Positions 1-8,073 of a stretch of 20,114 nt of DNA are shown one piece after another. Source of the DNA: Priapulus caudatus (Eukaryota; Priapulida; Priapulimorpha; Priapulimorphida; Priapulidae). The position numbers and the translations under genes were made by a program. How positions within the stretch are numbered: the stretch's first letter is position 1; each line of letters opens with the position of its first letter. Below the pieces are notes generated by a model. It searched no databases. It had not been told where the DNA came from and saw only the letters and a list, made by a program, of their open reading frames with translations. Location of the stretch: assembly GCF_000485595.1 (NCBI RefSeq), contig NW_014577071.1, forward strand, positions 850,348 to 870,461. The letters run 5' to 3'.

Positions 1-45
<45 letters not shown>
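1..45. repeat. (AG)n microsatellite at window edge
   Basis: An uninterrupted AG dinucleotide run of about 22 copies begins at the first base, so its true left end lies outside the window. It is pure, which points to recent slippage or to a collapsed longer array. Confidence 0.97.
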
Positions 46-46
<1 letters not shown>

Positions 47-429
47 GGGTTAGGTAAGCAGCGACAGCCAGCGGGCATGCAGGTCGACCGACAGCGATCG
101 CCAGCGCGCGCACTTTCTTGATTTCGCTCTCAAACACGAGTTGTGTTTTATTTCAATTTCGTCGGGCGTTAGCAGCGGCGGCTGACACGGACTGCATCGA
201 ATCGCGCCGAGCTTCGAAAACAATATCACGTATAGTCATCGCGCGAGCCTCGCTAGGATAGGACTTCGACGACAGCGCCGTAGAATTTTGCGAGTGCTTT
301 TACGTGCGAGCGCTTTGTTTTCATTTCAAGTGTCTTGAAATAAGATAAGGTCAATAAAACGGGGCAGGGCAATTCCGTGCGCAATATAAAACTAATAGTT
401 TTCGGCTATCTACGGCGCCAATAGAGGCG
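46..429. other. Unique sequence, no gene seen
   Basis: Mixed-composition, CpG-containing sequence without an open frame of note. An AG|GTAAGC splice-donor-like word sits at about 50-58 directly after the AG tract, and an AATAAA-type word occurs near 353-358. Neither is supported by a neighbouring coding exon. It could be untranslated or intronic sequence, but nothing here proves that. Confidence 0.4.
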
Positions 430-912
430 GAGATATTATAGAGGAAAGAAGGGAGGAAGAGAAAGAACCAGCGAGAGTGTGTTATTGAATGCGGGAGTGA
501 GTGAGAGAGACATAAAAGATGTACGCTATACATGGACGAAAATGACGAGATAGATTTCGGGTGAAGACGAGTGAGCGTCAAATCGAGCAATGAAGGGCAG
601 ACAAGAGGGCAAGAGAAGGAAATAAAGAGAGACAGAAGAGGGAAAAAAGAGAGATTTATGGAGAATAACAGAAATTGTAGTTATGATGGTAAAGACTGTG
701 AGCGAATATGAGAAAGAGAGAAAGAGAAAAAAAGCAATAACAGAGAGTAAGGGGCGAGAGCTAAACAGAAAAAAAAGGTGAATCGAAAAGAGACGATGGA
801 ATTGGTAAAGGCGTGGGAATATGGACGAAGTGGACGGGTTGGATGACAGACAGCGACAGGGGAAGGTAGAGATAAAATGGAATAGCAATACACAGACAGA
901 GGGAGAGATGAA
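430..912 (+). repeat. Long purine-skewed tract
   Basis: For nearly 500 bases the plus strand is dominated by A and G, with recurring words such as AGAGAGA, GGGAGGAAGA and AAAGAGAAAAAAAG. The complementary strand therefore opens frames rich in Ser, Leu and Phe (a 159-residue frame at 526-1005, minus strand), which I regard as a composition artefact. It is not a pure microsatellite but looks like a decayed GA-rich array. Such asymmetry can favour triplex (H-DNA) structures; that is inference. Confidence 0.7.
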
Positions 913-1348
913 AGAATATATAAAACCCAGTCGCGCGAGAAGAAATGTGCAAGCTACCACGCATGCAATGTTTTGATCCGGCAGTATACGCGCACGTTTA
1001 GACAATTTTGCAACGTTTAGTACAGCATTCAGTTTCTAATCGTAACGCGACGCACACGCATGCATGAACGATGAAAGCAATTGCCATCCGCGTAATATTC
1101 TGACTGAATAACAATTACCTGCTGTCTAGGAATGATGTCTGTTAGTATTAGCAGCATAATTACGCGCGAACCTACTGTACAATAAATTTAACTGTACGTT
1201 GAATTTTACTGCCTAACAGAAAACTCGGGGGGTTTGATGCGAATTAACGAAATAATGATGACGTTCACCAATGACCGAAATGTATAGCGTAATCATAAGA
1301 TGCTAATCGCACACAGTGTTTCACGCTGTACGACACGACCTGCCCCAT
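913..1348. other. Unique AT-moderate sequence, nothing recognised
   Basis: No open frame of note, no simple repeat beyond a few bases and no RNA gene recognised. It separates the purine-skewed tract from the first CT array. Confidence 0.5.
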
Positions 1349-1393
1349 CTCTCTCTCTCGCTCTCTCTCCTTTTCTCTCTCACTCTCTCTTTT

Positions 1394-1428
<35 letters not shown>

Positions 1429-1450
1429 TTTTCTCTCTCTCTCTCTGTCT
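1349..1450. repeat. (CT)n microsatellite, interrupted
   Basis: CT dinucleotides with short T-run interruptions (TTTTCTCTCT). The plus-strand frame across it (1316-1534) reads as Ser-Leu-Phe repeats and is not a gene. Confidence 0.95.
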
Positions 1451-1593
1451 GCCTACTCATCATGTAATTTCTTAGCTCTAAAGTGTTATTTATCATGTAA
1501 GGGAGGCGTCATAGGATCTCTTAAGTTAAGATAAAAATTACGAGAATTTTTAATTAAGCCGCACCCCCCTATTGCTTAGTAACTCCCTTAGAT

Positions 1594-1601
<8 letters not shown>

Positions 1602-1662
<61 letters not shown>
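1602..1662. repeat. (AC)n microsatellite
   Basis: A pure AC run of about 30 copies that passes directly into the degenerate ACGC-rich array to its right. It is the least diverged part of that compound array and may be its growing end. Confidence 0.97.
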
Positions 1663-1663
<1 letters not shown>

Positions 1664-2328
1664 CGCGCGGCGCGCGCGCGCGACGCACGCCCACACACAC
1701 GCAACGCACGCGGCACGTGCCACACGCACGCACCGCCGACGTACGTGCACACGCACGCACCGCCGCGCCGTACGTGCACACGCACACGCCACCATCCGTA
1801 CACGCACACGACACCGCACACGCACGAGCCACACGCACACGCCACACGCCACACGCACACGCACACGCACACGCACACGCCACACGCACACGCACACCAC
1901 ACGCACACGCACTACGGACGGCGCACGCGACACGCACACGCCACGCGCACGCACGCGCACCACTCGCACGCCACATCGCACACGCACACGCACACGCACA
2001 CACACGCAGCATACACACATACACGCCACAGGCACACGCAAACCGCACACGCCACGCGCACACGCACACGACGCGCACGCGCACGACCGCACACGCCACA
2101 GCGCACGCCAGCACGCACACGCACCGCCACGCCGCACACGCCACGCACACGCACTGCACACGCACGCACACGCACGCCGCACGGCGCACGCGCACGCACA
2201 CGCGCCACGCACACGCCACCACGCACACGCACACGCACACGCTACGCACACACGCACGCACGCATACACCAACGCCTGCGCGCCGCACACAACACACACA
2301 ACACACACACACACGCACACACACACCC
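1663..2328. repeat. Degenerate CACACG/CACGCA array
   Basis: About 670 bases made almost only of C alternating with A or G (CACACGCACACG, CGCACGCC and similar), ending in ACACAC again at 2290-2328. Alternating purine-pyrimidine tracts of this kind are classic Z-DNA formers. Every frame on both strands stays open for 200 or more codons (Thr-His-Ala on plus, Cys-Val-Arg-Ala on minus). These 200-280 residue frames follow from the dinucleotide-like periodicity and the absence of T-initial stop codons, and are rejected as genes. Confidence 0.93.
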
Positions 2329-2727
2329 TCAGCTTCTGGACGCCAGATATCAACGAAGCTAATCATCGCTACTTATGTGCATCTATAGTAAGGCGCATCG
2401 GCTTAACGATGCATTATTGATATTGATATTTATCTGGCGCGGCTGTGTGTTGTGGTGTGTGTGCTGTGTGTGCCGCGCCCGCGCGCGCGTGTATATTTCA
2501 ACTCTGCTCTCGCCATTCGCAAAGGGATTCGCTTACATATAATGATATCGCTCGCGCTTCACCGCGCGCCATATAGCGCAGAAAACGTCCCGCCTTATCT
2601 CACGGCGCACGACGCCAGCAAACAAGGGCATTAATCGCTTTGCGCGTGCGGACTCGTACGTTTTACGGCCGAGATCGGTATCGTGTGACGAGTCGAACTT
2701 AATGCTCTCTATGCCAGATCGTCATTT
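2329..2727. other. Unique CpG-rich sequence between CA and CT arrays
   Basis: This contains a short TG-rich patch (2445-2470) and an alternating CGCGCG patch (2473-2490). GACTCGT at 2651-2657 is exactly inverted at 2688-2694, about 30 bases apart. A 60-codon frame at 2452-2634 has no recognisable domain. No gene is supported. Confidence 0.45.
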
Positions 2728-2728
2728 A

Positions 2729-2762
<34 letters not shown>

Positions 2763-3104
2763 TGCTCCTCGTCCGTGAAATGCGCCATGCTGGTGTATTG
2801 CGCTTCGGTGGCTGAGCCAGGCTCTCTCTCTCTCTCCCATCTTACTCTCTCCATCTCTCTCCTCTCTCTCTCTCTCTTCTCCATCTCTCTCTCCTCTTCC
2901 ATCTCTCTCTCTCTCTTCTCTCCATCTCTCTCGCTTCTCCGACTTGCCTATCTCTATCCTCTCGCGCGCTCTCTTGTTCTCTCTCTCTCTCTCTCTTCTT
3001 TCTCTTTCTCTTCTCTCTCTCCCATCTCTCTCCCTCTCTTCTCTTTCTCTTTCCTCTCTCATCGCATCTCTCTCGCTCTCGTCCTCCTCTTCTCTCTCTC
3101 TCTT

Positions 3105-3156
<52 letters not shown>

Positions 3157-3314
3157 TTCCATCCTCCTCTCGCTCTCTCTCTCTCTCTCTCTCGCTCTCT
3201 CTCTCCCTCTGCCCCTTCCTCTCCCTCCTTCCTCTTCTCTCTCCCTCTCCCTCCCTCCCGCCCTCCCCCCTCGTCTCTTTCTCATCTCTCTCTCTCGCTA
3301 CATTTCTCTCTCTC
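2728..3314. repeat. Large (CT)n-rich array
   Basis: CT dinucleotides with CCATCTCTC, TCGCTCTC and CCCTCTC variants run for almost 600 bases, broken by a unique stretch at about 2763-2821. The purest portion is about 3109-3153. A loose period built on CCATCTCTCTC recurs between 2848 and 2935. All frames here are Ser-Leu (plus) or Arg-Glu (minus) low-complexity and are not genes. Confidence 0.95.
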
Positions 3315-3418
3315 GTGCGGTCATGCTTCGCAGAGCCTAATCTGCTTCGCTCTGTGTAAAGAACCGTGTGTTTCTTCTCCTCGCAGCCGCGCGCGTTGCG
3401 CCGCTACGTTCTAAAGAG

Positions 3419-3446
3419 CAGATCCCGAACCGCTATGCGGGATCTG
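3419..3446. other. Perfect 9-bp stem hairpin
   Basis: CAGATCCCG at 3419-3427 is the exact reverse complement of CGGGATCTG at 3438-3446, with a 10-base loop. The stem is GC-balanced and non-repetitive, unlike most inverted sequence in the window. Its function is unknown. It is short for a microRNA precursor and does not match a tRNA arm set. Confidence 0.75.
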
Positions 3447-3688
3447 GTAATTCTTTAACTTTCTCATAAAACTGCCATTAACGTTAGCGCGGTCGTACGG
3501 AGGACGTTTAGCAAATTTTGCTAACCTTGCCAAAAATTGTATAGTCGGTCGATGATTGATCTATGTAGCGGTGACATCCTTCCTCAGTAATGCAAACGAC
3601 GCCTAACCGGGGGCGACGAGGCGCCGCGTATTACTTACGACGATGCTATCCAGAATGCAATGCTTGGCTGCGGAGACCGCAGGCGCCC

Positions 3689-3698
3689 TATTTATAAG
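3689..3698 (+). promoter_or_regulatory. Possible TATA box
   Basis: TATTTATAAG lies about 90 bases upstream of the CRE-like palindrome. No downstream coding frame supports it, so this is only a sequence match. Confidence 0.2.
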
Positions 3699-3730
3699 AA
3701 GACAAGCTGAACGTCTTTTGCTCTTTCGCG

Positions 3731-3750
3731 AAATCGAAATTTCTCGATTT
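3731..3750. other. AT-rich 7-bp hairpin
   Basis: AAATCGA (3731-3737) and TCGATTT (3744-3750) pair exactly around a 6-base loop, with two weaker outer pairs possible. Confidence 0.5.
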
Positions 3751-3785
3751 TGTCTTCGAATGCATAATTACGCCCAGCGTGCCGC

Positions 3786-3793
3786 TGACGTCA
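3786..3793. promoter_or_regulatory. Palindromic CRE-like site TGACGTCA
   Basis: The full 8-bp consensus bound by CREB/ATF bZIP factors is present. Immediately after it, CAGAGA (3794-3799) and TCTCTG (3807-3812) form a small hairpin around a second ACGTC-like core. Without an adjacent gene the regulatory role is inference. Confidence 0.35.
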
Positions 3794-4099
3794 CAGAGAC
3801 GTCGAATCTCTGAATTGGGAATCTAGTTGAAGAATTTACGAAGAACCAATGATCTCAGGACTGGCTTAATCTAACAGCGACCGACATTGTAGCCCTGGGA
3901 ACGCCCTGTTGCAGAAGAATTAGTTGTCAGCTAAAAGTTAATGTTAATGCTTATAATTAGGAGAATGTTCTCGTAATGTTTAAGAGGAAGCTTACGAGGA
4001 TTTTTCGTTCTCTAACTTTTACATATTTCTTCAACAGTTTACGAGTCGAAGTTAATGTAAGACTAAAGCTCAAGACTAATTTTGTTTCTGATATATTTG

Positions 4100-4188
<89 letters not shown>
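4100..4188. repeat. (TATC)n tetranucleotide microsatellite
   Basis: About 22 uninterrupted copies of TATC. The frame spanning it (3976-4392) contains the expected Tyr-Leu-Ser-Ile repeat and is not a gene. Confidence 0.98.
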
Positions 4189-4411
4189 GATTTCTATCTC
4201 CCGCTTCTCACGCGCTATCTTTTACACGCTATAGCGCGCTCTTTACTGATAATCTTATCATGTCTGCCGGACATTGTAACGTATTCCCCGTATTTCTCAA
4301 GTATGCTCTCTGTGCAAATAACTATATTACCTCGACCACTTTTCAGATTGGATCTAATAAAATACGCCATCAGTGAGCGTCGACATTTTTAGCATAGCAA
4401 TGAATCGGGGA

Positions 4412-4491
4412 CGATAGATGGCCAGCAAAATAACCATTCAGAACCTCTAGGCGGAAGGCTGCCTGGGGCTAGCGGTGCCATCTATATATCG
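4412..4491. repeat. Imperfect inverted repeat, 80 bp
   Basis: CGATAGATGGC (4412-4422) faces GCCATCTATATATCG (4477-4491). The arms match except for a 4-base TATA insertion in the right arm, and they enclose about 54 bases. This could be a tiny foldback element or a chance pairing. No clear target duplication is visible outside the arms. Confidence 0.4.
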
Positions 4492-4528
4492 AGGGCATAT
4501 AATAGGGAGTTGGCGTGTCACGGCTTTA

Positions 4529-4876
4529 TTATATACGCAGCGCATACGATTGAGACGCACCTGCTATCATATTAACCCCCAAAAGTACATGCTTATCGAA
4601 GCCAATCACTGACCACGCTTGATGTACTAGCGGGTCTGGGTTGTCATAGAATGCACAGAGGCGTATTTCCTCGCATCGGAGGATGAATGGGCCGTGGGAT
4701 GAGTACATGGATTTCTTGAGATAACGCGGCCGAGCAATAGCATTTATCCACTCGTTCAACGCGCGATGTGCAGCAATGGATAAGCAGTAACGTAAGCGCA
4801 CGAAGCAAAACATCTCAGCCATATCAACGCAACATGTATATATGCGGCCCTTCAATATGATCTCTCTGTATACCAT
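4529..4876 (-). CDS. Unassigned 115-codon open frame (doubtful)
   Basis: This minus-strand frame starts with ATG at 4876-4874 and lies outside simple repeats, so its openness is not caused by periodicity. The predicted protein has balanced composition with several Cys, Trp and Arg residues, but I recognise no domain, signal peptide, membrane segment or family. There is no neighbouring coding exon, and no confident splice sites were found at its ends. An open stretch of this size can occur by chance in 20 kb read in six frames. It could be an exon of an unannotated gene, a relic of a transposon, or noise, and I lean to noise. Confidence 0.15.
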   Translation of the reverse strand: MVYREIILKGRIYTCCVDMAEMFCFVRLRYCLSIAAHRALNEWINAIARPRYLKKSMYSSHGPFILRCEEIRLCAFYDNPDPLVHQAWSVIGFDKHVLLGVNMIAGASQSYALRI

Positions 4877-5241
4877 TGTCCCATGTTACCCTCCGAAATA
4901 TCCCCAATCTCTAATTCTTCGGGAACGTATTCCGCTTATCCTTTCCTTCTTTCTCTATCTTTTCTTTTCATCTTCGAGCGCATCTGAATTGGCTTTCCTC
5001 ATGCCAGCCACAGACAAGCCATTGCTGCCTTGAAACACCGTGCTATATCTGTTACGTGGTTGCGTGCCTAAGCCTATACAGATAAGAAACCTAAACTTAA
5101 CGGCATACCATGCATATTCTATGCACTTTCGGGTAGTTTAGAATGAGTTTATTGTTGTGAAATCTCTTGAAATTGCCCGTTCGAGTGATTTCATCGTGCA
5201 CCGAGTACGATTCCGAGCTCCTATAGCAAGTTAATAGACGC

Positions 5242-5255
5242 TTATTTCGAAATAA
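5242..5255. other. 14-bp perfect palindrome
   Basis: TTATTTCGAAATAA is its own reverse complement. It is AT-rich, so chance is a fair explanation. Confidence 0.5.
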
Positions 5256-5361
5256 AATAGTTAGCTTATCGCGTTATTGACCTGCGGTTCCAAAACACGT
5301 ACTATTCAATAAAGAAGTAAGTGGTTAAGCTCAGCGATTTACATTCCTGTTTAAATTTCAG

Positions 5362-5491
5362 ATGTCGAACCATGACGATTTTCATTTCAATCTATGTCGG
5401 GTTTTCATTTGCGTTTTATTACCACTTACACTAACAATAACAACGACGCCGACAACAAAGACAACAGCAACATCAACGACTGCGACGACGA

Positions 5492-5561
<70 letters not shown>

Positions 5562-5592
5562 TACATAGAGGATGGCGACAAATAGCAACAAC
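5362..5592 (+). repeat. (GAC)n triplet repeat with short open frames
   Basis: A pure GAC/ACG run of about 23 copies spans 5493-5561, inside a wider AAC/ACG/GAC-rich block. In one plus frame (ATG at 5362, stop at 5566-5568) it encodes 68 residues: a hydrophobic, signal-like N-terminus, then almost only Thr. In another (ATG at 5394, stop at 5583-5585) it encodes a poly-Asp tail. The ATG at 5362 follows directly on a good splice-acceptor-like pyrimidine stretch ending TTTCAG (5356-5361). A real exon with a Thr- or Asp-tract is conceivable, but the repeat alone explains the open frames. Confidence 0.85.
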
Positions 5593-5720
5593 ATGAAAAA
5601 GTCTGATAATATAGCAACAAAAACAACACCAACGATCACGATTACGACCATGGCGACAACCATGACGATAGAGACAACGCAAACGGCAACAACAACACCA
5701 ACGATAACGACAATGGCAGC
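5593..5720. repeat. Degenerate AAC/ACG triplet-rich flank
   Basis: Interrupted CAACAACACCAACGAT-type words occur twice (about 5622-5638 and 5690-5706), showing an older, diverged expansion beside the pure GAC run. Confidence 0.6.
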
Positions 5721-6640
5721 CTCGCTAACTATTCCATTGAACAGTAGATGACAGTCAAAGATAACAGCAACGTCGCGGCACCGTATAGTCAACGCCAGAT
5801 AAAAACGAATCCTGCCATTAATGTTCCATTAGGTCGCAGCGCTTTGCTTTTGCGTTTTCTAGCGCCACCCAAATTACGAGAATCCGCGATGCGATAAGAC
5901 ATCAAATTAATTAATAAATGTGCCGCGAGCTCTAGTTTTAATCAATTGCTACTCTTCCATGGGCTGCAGCCCGGCGCGTGGAATCCGGAGCACGCCCAGA
6001 GAATTACCATCAGTCACCAGAGGCTAGAGAGAACTGTGAGAGGTTGTATATTGTGATCCAGCCCGCATTCTATCGTGATCCCACTGAATTCACCTCCCCG
6101 TTGCGCGGTATCTATCTAAATTAGATATTGTTCGTGCTCCCATGACTGCATTACGCTAAGGTGGGATGATCGCGAGATTTTCTCTCGCAAGGTGTCGCCT
6201 TTGTATCCGCTGACATCGACCTTTCTCATGACTGATTTCCGTCATCCCAAATTTCATCGCGTACGTGGGGTCTATTGCTAACCGGACCACATGCACGACA
6301 ATCCAAAAATTAATTTATATATACAACACAGGCATGCGGTATATTTTATATAATGTAGAGTATTAAAGGTATTTATAAATATTTGTAAAATCTCTAACTA
6401 TATGAGAAGGTCCGATGGAAATATAAAAATCAGGTAAAACTACCCTAACTGATAATCTTCTAAGCCGAGCAGCCGCCGTTTGTATTTTCAGTTTCATTTC
6501 CCAGGATGCTTAAAATAAATCGTGCAGTGAAAATAGCGTTGTAGCGGATAGCCAGTGACCTTTTACTGTTTAAATTCTCATCTACGGAGCTGCTGCAATG
6601 TGGCTGCTCAGTGTAGCAACGTGTCCGTTTTGCTGTAACC
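5721..6640. other. Unique sequence, no gene seen
   Basis: Mixed and then AT-rich sequence without a long open frame. A 6-bp hairpin, GCGAGA at 6172-6177 pairing with TCTCGC at 6183-6188, is the only local structure I noticed. No promoter or RNA gene is convincing. Confidence 0.45.
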
Positions 6641-7031
6641 GCGTTATTTTAGTTCCTTTTGCCACATGAATGCGCACGTTTCATGTCGTGTCCGTGTCTG
6701 TGTAAATTTAATCGCACAACCACATATAACGACAACGACTAACAGTTTAACGAAAATACTTCTCTGGTGTTGATCGTGTACCGGCACCAGTCTATCCGTG
6801 CGCGTAAGTGTCATTGTTAAGCGCTCTACTCCGTAAGTTGCGTATGATCGCCCTGGGTTGCACATGATTGCGTAGGTTGAACCAAATGAGTGTCTAATTT
6901 CGGGTAATGTTGGAAACGTAATCGCATGAGCGAGAGTACGTGATTGCATAAGCGCGACCACACGGTTGAGTAACCTTAAGAGCATCACTCGCCCAAGTGT
7001 GGTCAATACATACATCTAAGTGTGATTACAT
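6641..7031. other. Unique sequence left of the satellite array
   Basis: A 123-codon minus-strand frame (6644-7015) exists but resembles no family I know. Its sequence shares only loose GCATGATTG/GTGATTGCATAAGCG words with the array to the right. I see no reliable gene. Confidence 0.35.
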
Positions 7032-7410
7032 GAAATGCGCAACGGCTAGAACATGGTTGCACATATGTGTAACAATGCGCAACTGCATATAATATGTGTA
7101 GGTTTATGCTTGCATCAACGTGTAAAAAATAAGTGCAGCTCTATATAGAGACATCGCAACGGCTAGAACATGGTTGCGCATGTGTAACAATGCGCGACTG
7201 CATATAGTATGTATGTTTATGCTTGCATCAACGTGTAAAAAATAAGTGCAGCTCTATATAGAGACATCGCAACGGCTAGAACATGGTTGCGCATGTGTAA
7301 CAATGCGCGACTGCATATAGTATGTATGTTTATGCTTGCATCAACGTGTAAAAAATAAGTGCAGCTCTATATATAGAGACATCGCAACGGCTAGAGCATG
7401 GTTGCGCATG
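7032..7410 (+). repeat. 113-117 bp tandem repeat, left part
   Basis: Unit boundaries are visible at the word GCAACGGCTAGA, which recurs at 7039, 7156, 7269 and 7384. Units 2 (7152-7264) and 3 (7265-7379) are essentially identical apart from an extra AT pair near the end of unit 3. Unit 1 is more diverged. The fourth unit is cut at 7410 by the LTR element. Each unit carries a hairpin; in unit 2 GTTGCGCAT (7173-7181) pairs with ATGCGCGAC (7190-7198), 8 of 9 Watson-Crick plus one wobble. The near-identity of units 2 and 3 points to recent unequal exchange or duplication. Confidence 0.92.
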
Positions 7411-7500
7411 TGTAATGCAGAAATGTCGTACCGTGGGAACGTGACAAATATCACCGTTCAGGGACGTGCGACAGATGGCGTACGACATATTTAGAAGGGA

Positions 7501-7532
7501 CGGCCTGTTCTCACGGCCCTAGAACAGGGCCG
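7501..7532 (+). other. Conserved LTR hairpin
   Basis: CGGCCTGTTCT (7501-7511) pairs with AGAACAGGGCCG (7521-7532), 11 pairs with a single bulged base and a 9-base loop. The same hairpin is intact in the right LTR at 10589-10620. It lies about 200 bases upstream of the TATA position, in U3, and may be a regulatory or structural element. Confidence 0.75.
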
Positions 7533-7781
7533 AAGGCGTCAAACGGGCACTCAGTAAGCGAGTTTTATGACAGTCCGAGAACTGGTCAAGGAGACATCGA
7601 ACTCCAAACAATGACTCGTTCGGCCCCAGCCGTCCCTGTAACCCCTAGCCAGGCCATAAATCAGGAAACCTGTAGAACGCGTAGCACGCGTTCACAGCTT
7701 AAAAGAGAGCGGTTTTGAGAGAAACGGGAGAGTCCTGGACCACCGCTGGTATGTGTACACACTGTTATTGCTCGTGCTTAG

Positions 7782-7787
7782 AATAAA
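7782..7787 (+). terminator. Poly(A) signal in 5' LTR
   Basis: AATAAA lies about 80 bases downstream of the TATA-like position, consistent with a short R region. The equivalent signal in the right LTR is at 10859-10864. Confidence 0.65.
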
Positions 7788-7859
7788 CCTATAGTTGTTT
7801 CACCGTTTATACGAACTCTTACGTCTACTGTCTACGATACGATATTCCACGCTACAATT

Positions 7860-7874
7860 TGGCGCCGTTTGACC
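7860..7874 (+). other. Primer-binding site
   Basis: TGGCGCCGTTTGACC begins three bases after the LTR end. TGG complements the universal CCA tail of a tRNA, and TGGCGCC is the core seen in many retroelement sites. The rest does not match a tRNA I can name with confidence; a missing base from assembly error is possible. Confidence 0.75.
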
Positions 7875-8073
7875 AAAAGAATCTTCGTCTCCCTTTGCGA
7901 CACAACGCGAAGTGCTACCACTGCGATGCACGAAAGTCGAGAGAAACACTGAGTGAAGACAGCTGGAACGATGAAGAAGAAGAAGAGGAAGAAAGAAGAC
8001 GAAAACCTATGACTATTGGACTATTGTGACGTGGGAATGAAGTGTTGCCGTTTTCGCCAGACGAGCATTGTGT

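Larger units (their letters stand above)
3315..4099. other. Unique region with several small hairpins, no gene
   Basis: Non-repetitive, moderately AT-rich DNA without a convincing coding frame. It holds a 9-bp hairpin, a TATA-like word, an AT-rich hairpin, a palindromic CRE-like site and a 6-bp hairpin within about 400 bases, each listed separately. Confidence 0.5.
4189..5361. other. Unique region, at most weak coding signal
   Basis: Non-repetitive sequence with one 115-codon minus-strand frame (listed separately) and a 63-codon plus-strand frame at 4842-5033 with no recognisable domain. It also holds an imperfect inverted repeat at 4412-4491 and a 14-bp AT palindrome at 5242-5255. No tRNA or other RNA gene was recognised. 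Confidence 0.45.
7411..7856 (+). repeat. 5' LTR
   Basis: The U3 end contains a 9-bp inverted pair ATGTCGTAC (7423-7431) / GTACGACAT (7480-7488) and a strong hairpin at 7501-7532. A poly(A) signal AATAAA is at 7782-7787. Where the right LTR has TATAAAAG this copy reads only TTAAAAG, so its promoter appears damaged. Relative to the right LTR it holds about 27 extra bases near 7561-7590 and lacks many single or paired bases after that point. Confidence 0.93.

Noticed and set aside
46-62. GGTTAGGTAAGC next to the AG tract as a telomeric TTAGG remnant
   Set aside because: Only a single TTAGG copy is present. The insect telomere repeat would need a tandem series.
526-1005. 159-codon minus-strand frame rich in Ser, Leu and Phe, resembling a membrane protein
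   Set aside because: The apparent hydrophobicity comes from the purine-rich opposite strand. Overlapping frames are also open, and no conserved motif is present.
1661-2330. CRISPR-like or regularly spaced repeats
   Set aside because: There are no distinct spacers or conserved repeat units. The array is continuous low-complexity sequence in a eukaryotic context.
1572-2420. 282-codon and several other 200+ codon frames on both strands
   Set aside because: They follow entirely from the CA/ACGC periodicity: all frames on both strands are open at once and encode Thr-His-Ala or Cys-Val-Arg-Ala strings.
2775-3414. Ser-Leu and Arg-Glu rich frames of 117-194 codons
   Set aside because: They are low-complexity translations of the CT/GA array.
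3419-3446. Hairpin as part of a tRNA or microRNA precursor
   Set aside because: No A/B box pair or cloverleaf arms surround it, and a 9-bp stem is too short for a microRNA precursor.
3976-4392. 138-codon plus-strand frame
   Set aside because: A third of it is (TATC)n and the flanks show no domain.
6644-7015. 123-codon minus-strand frame as a gene
   Set aside because: No domain is recognisable, and it sits beside satellite sequence with loose shared words. Chance is sufficient.
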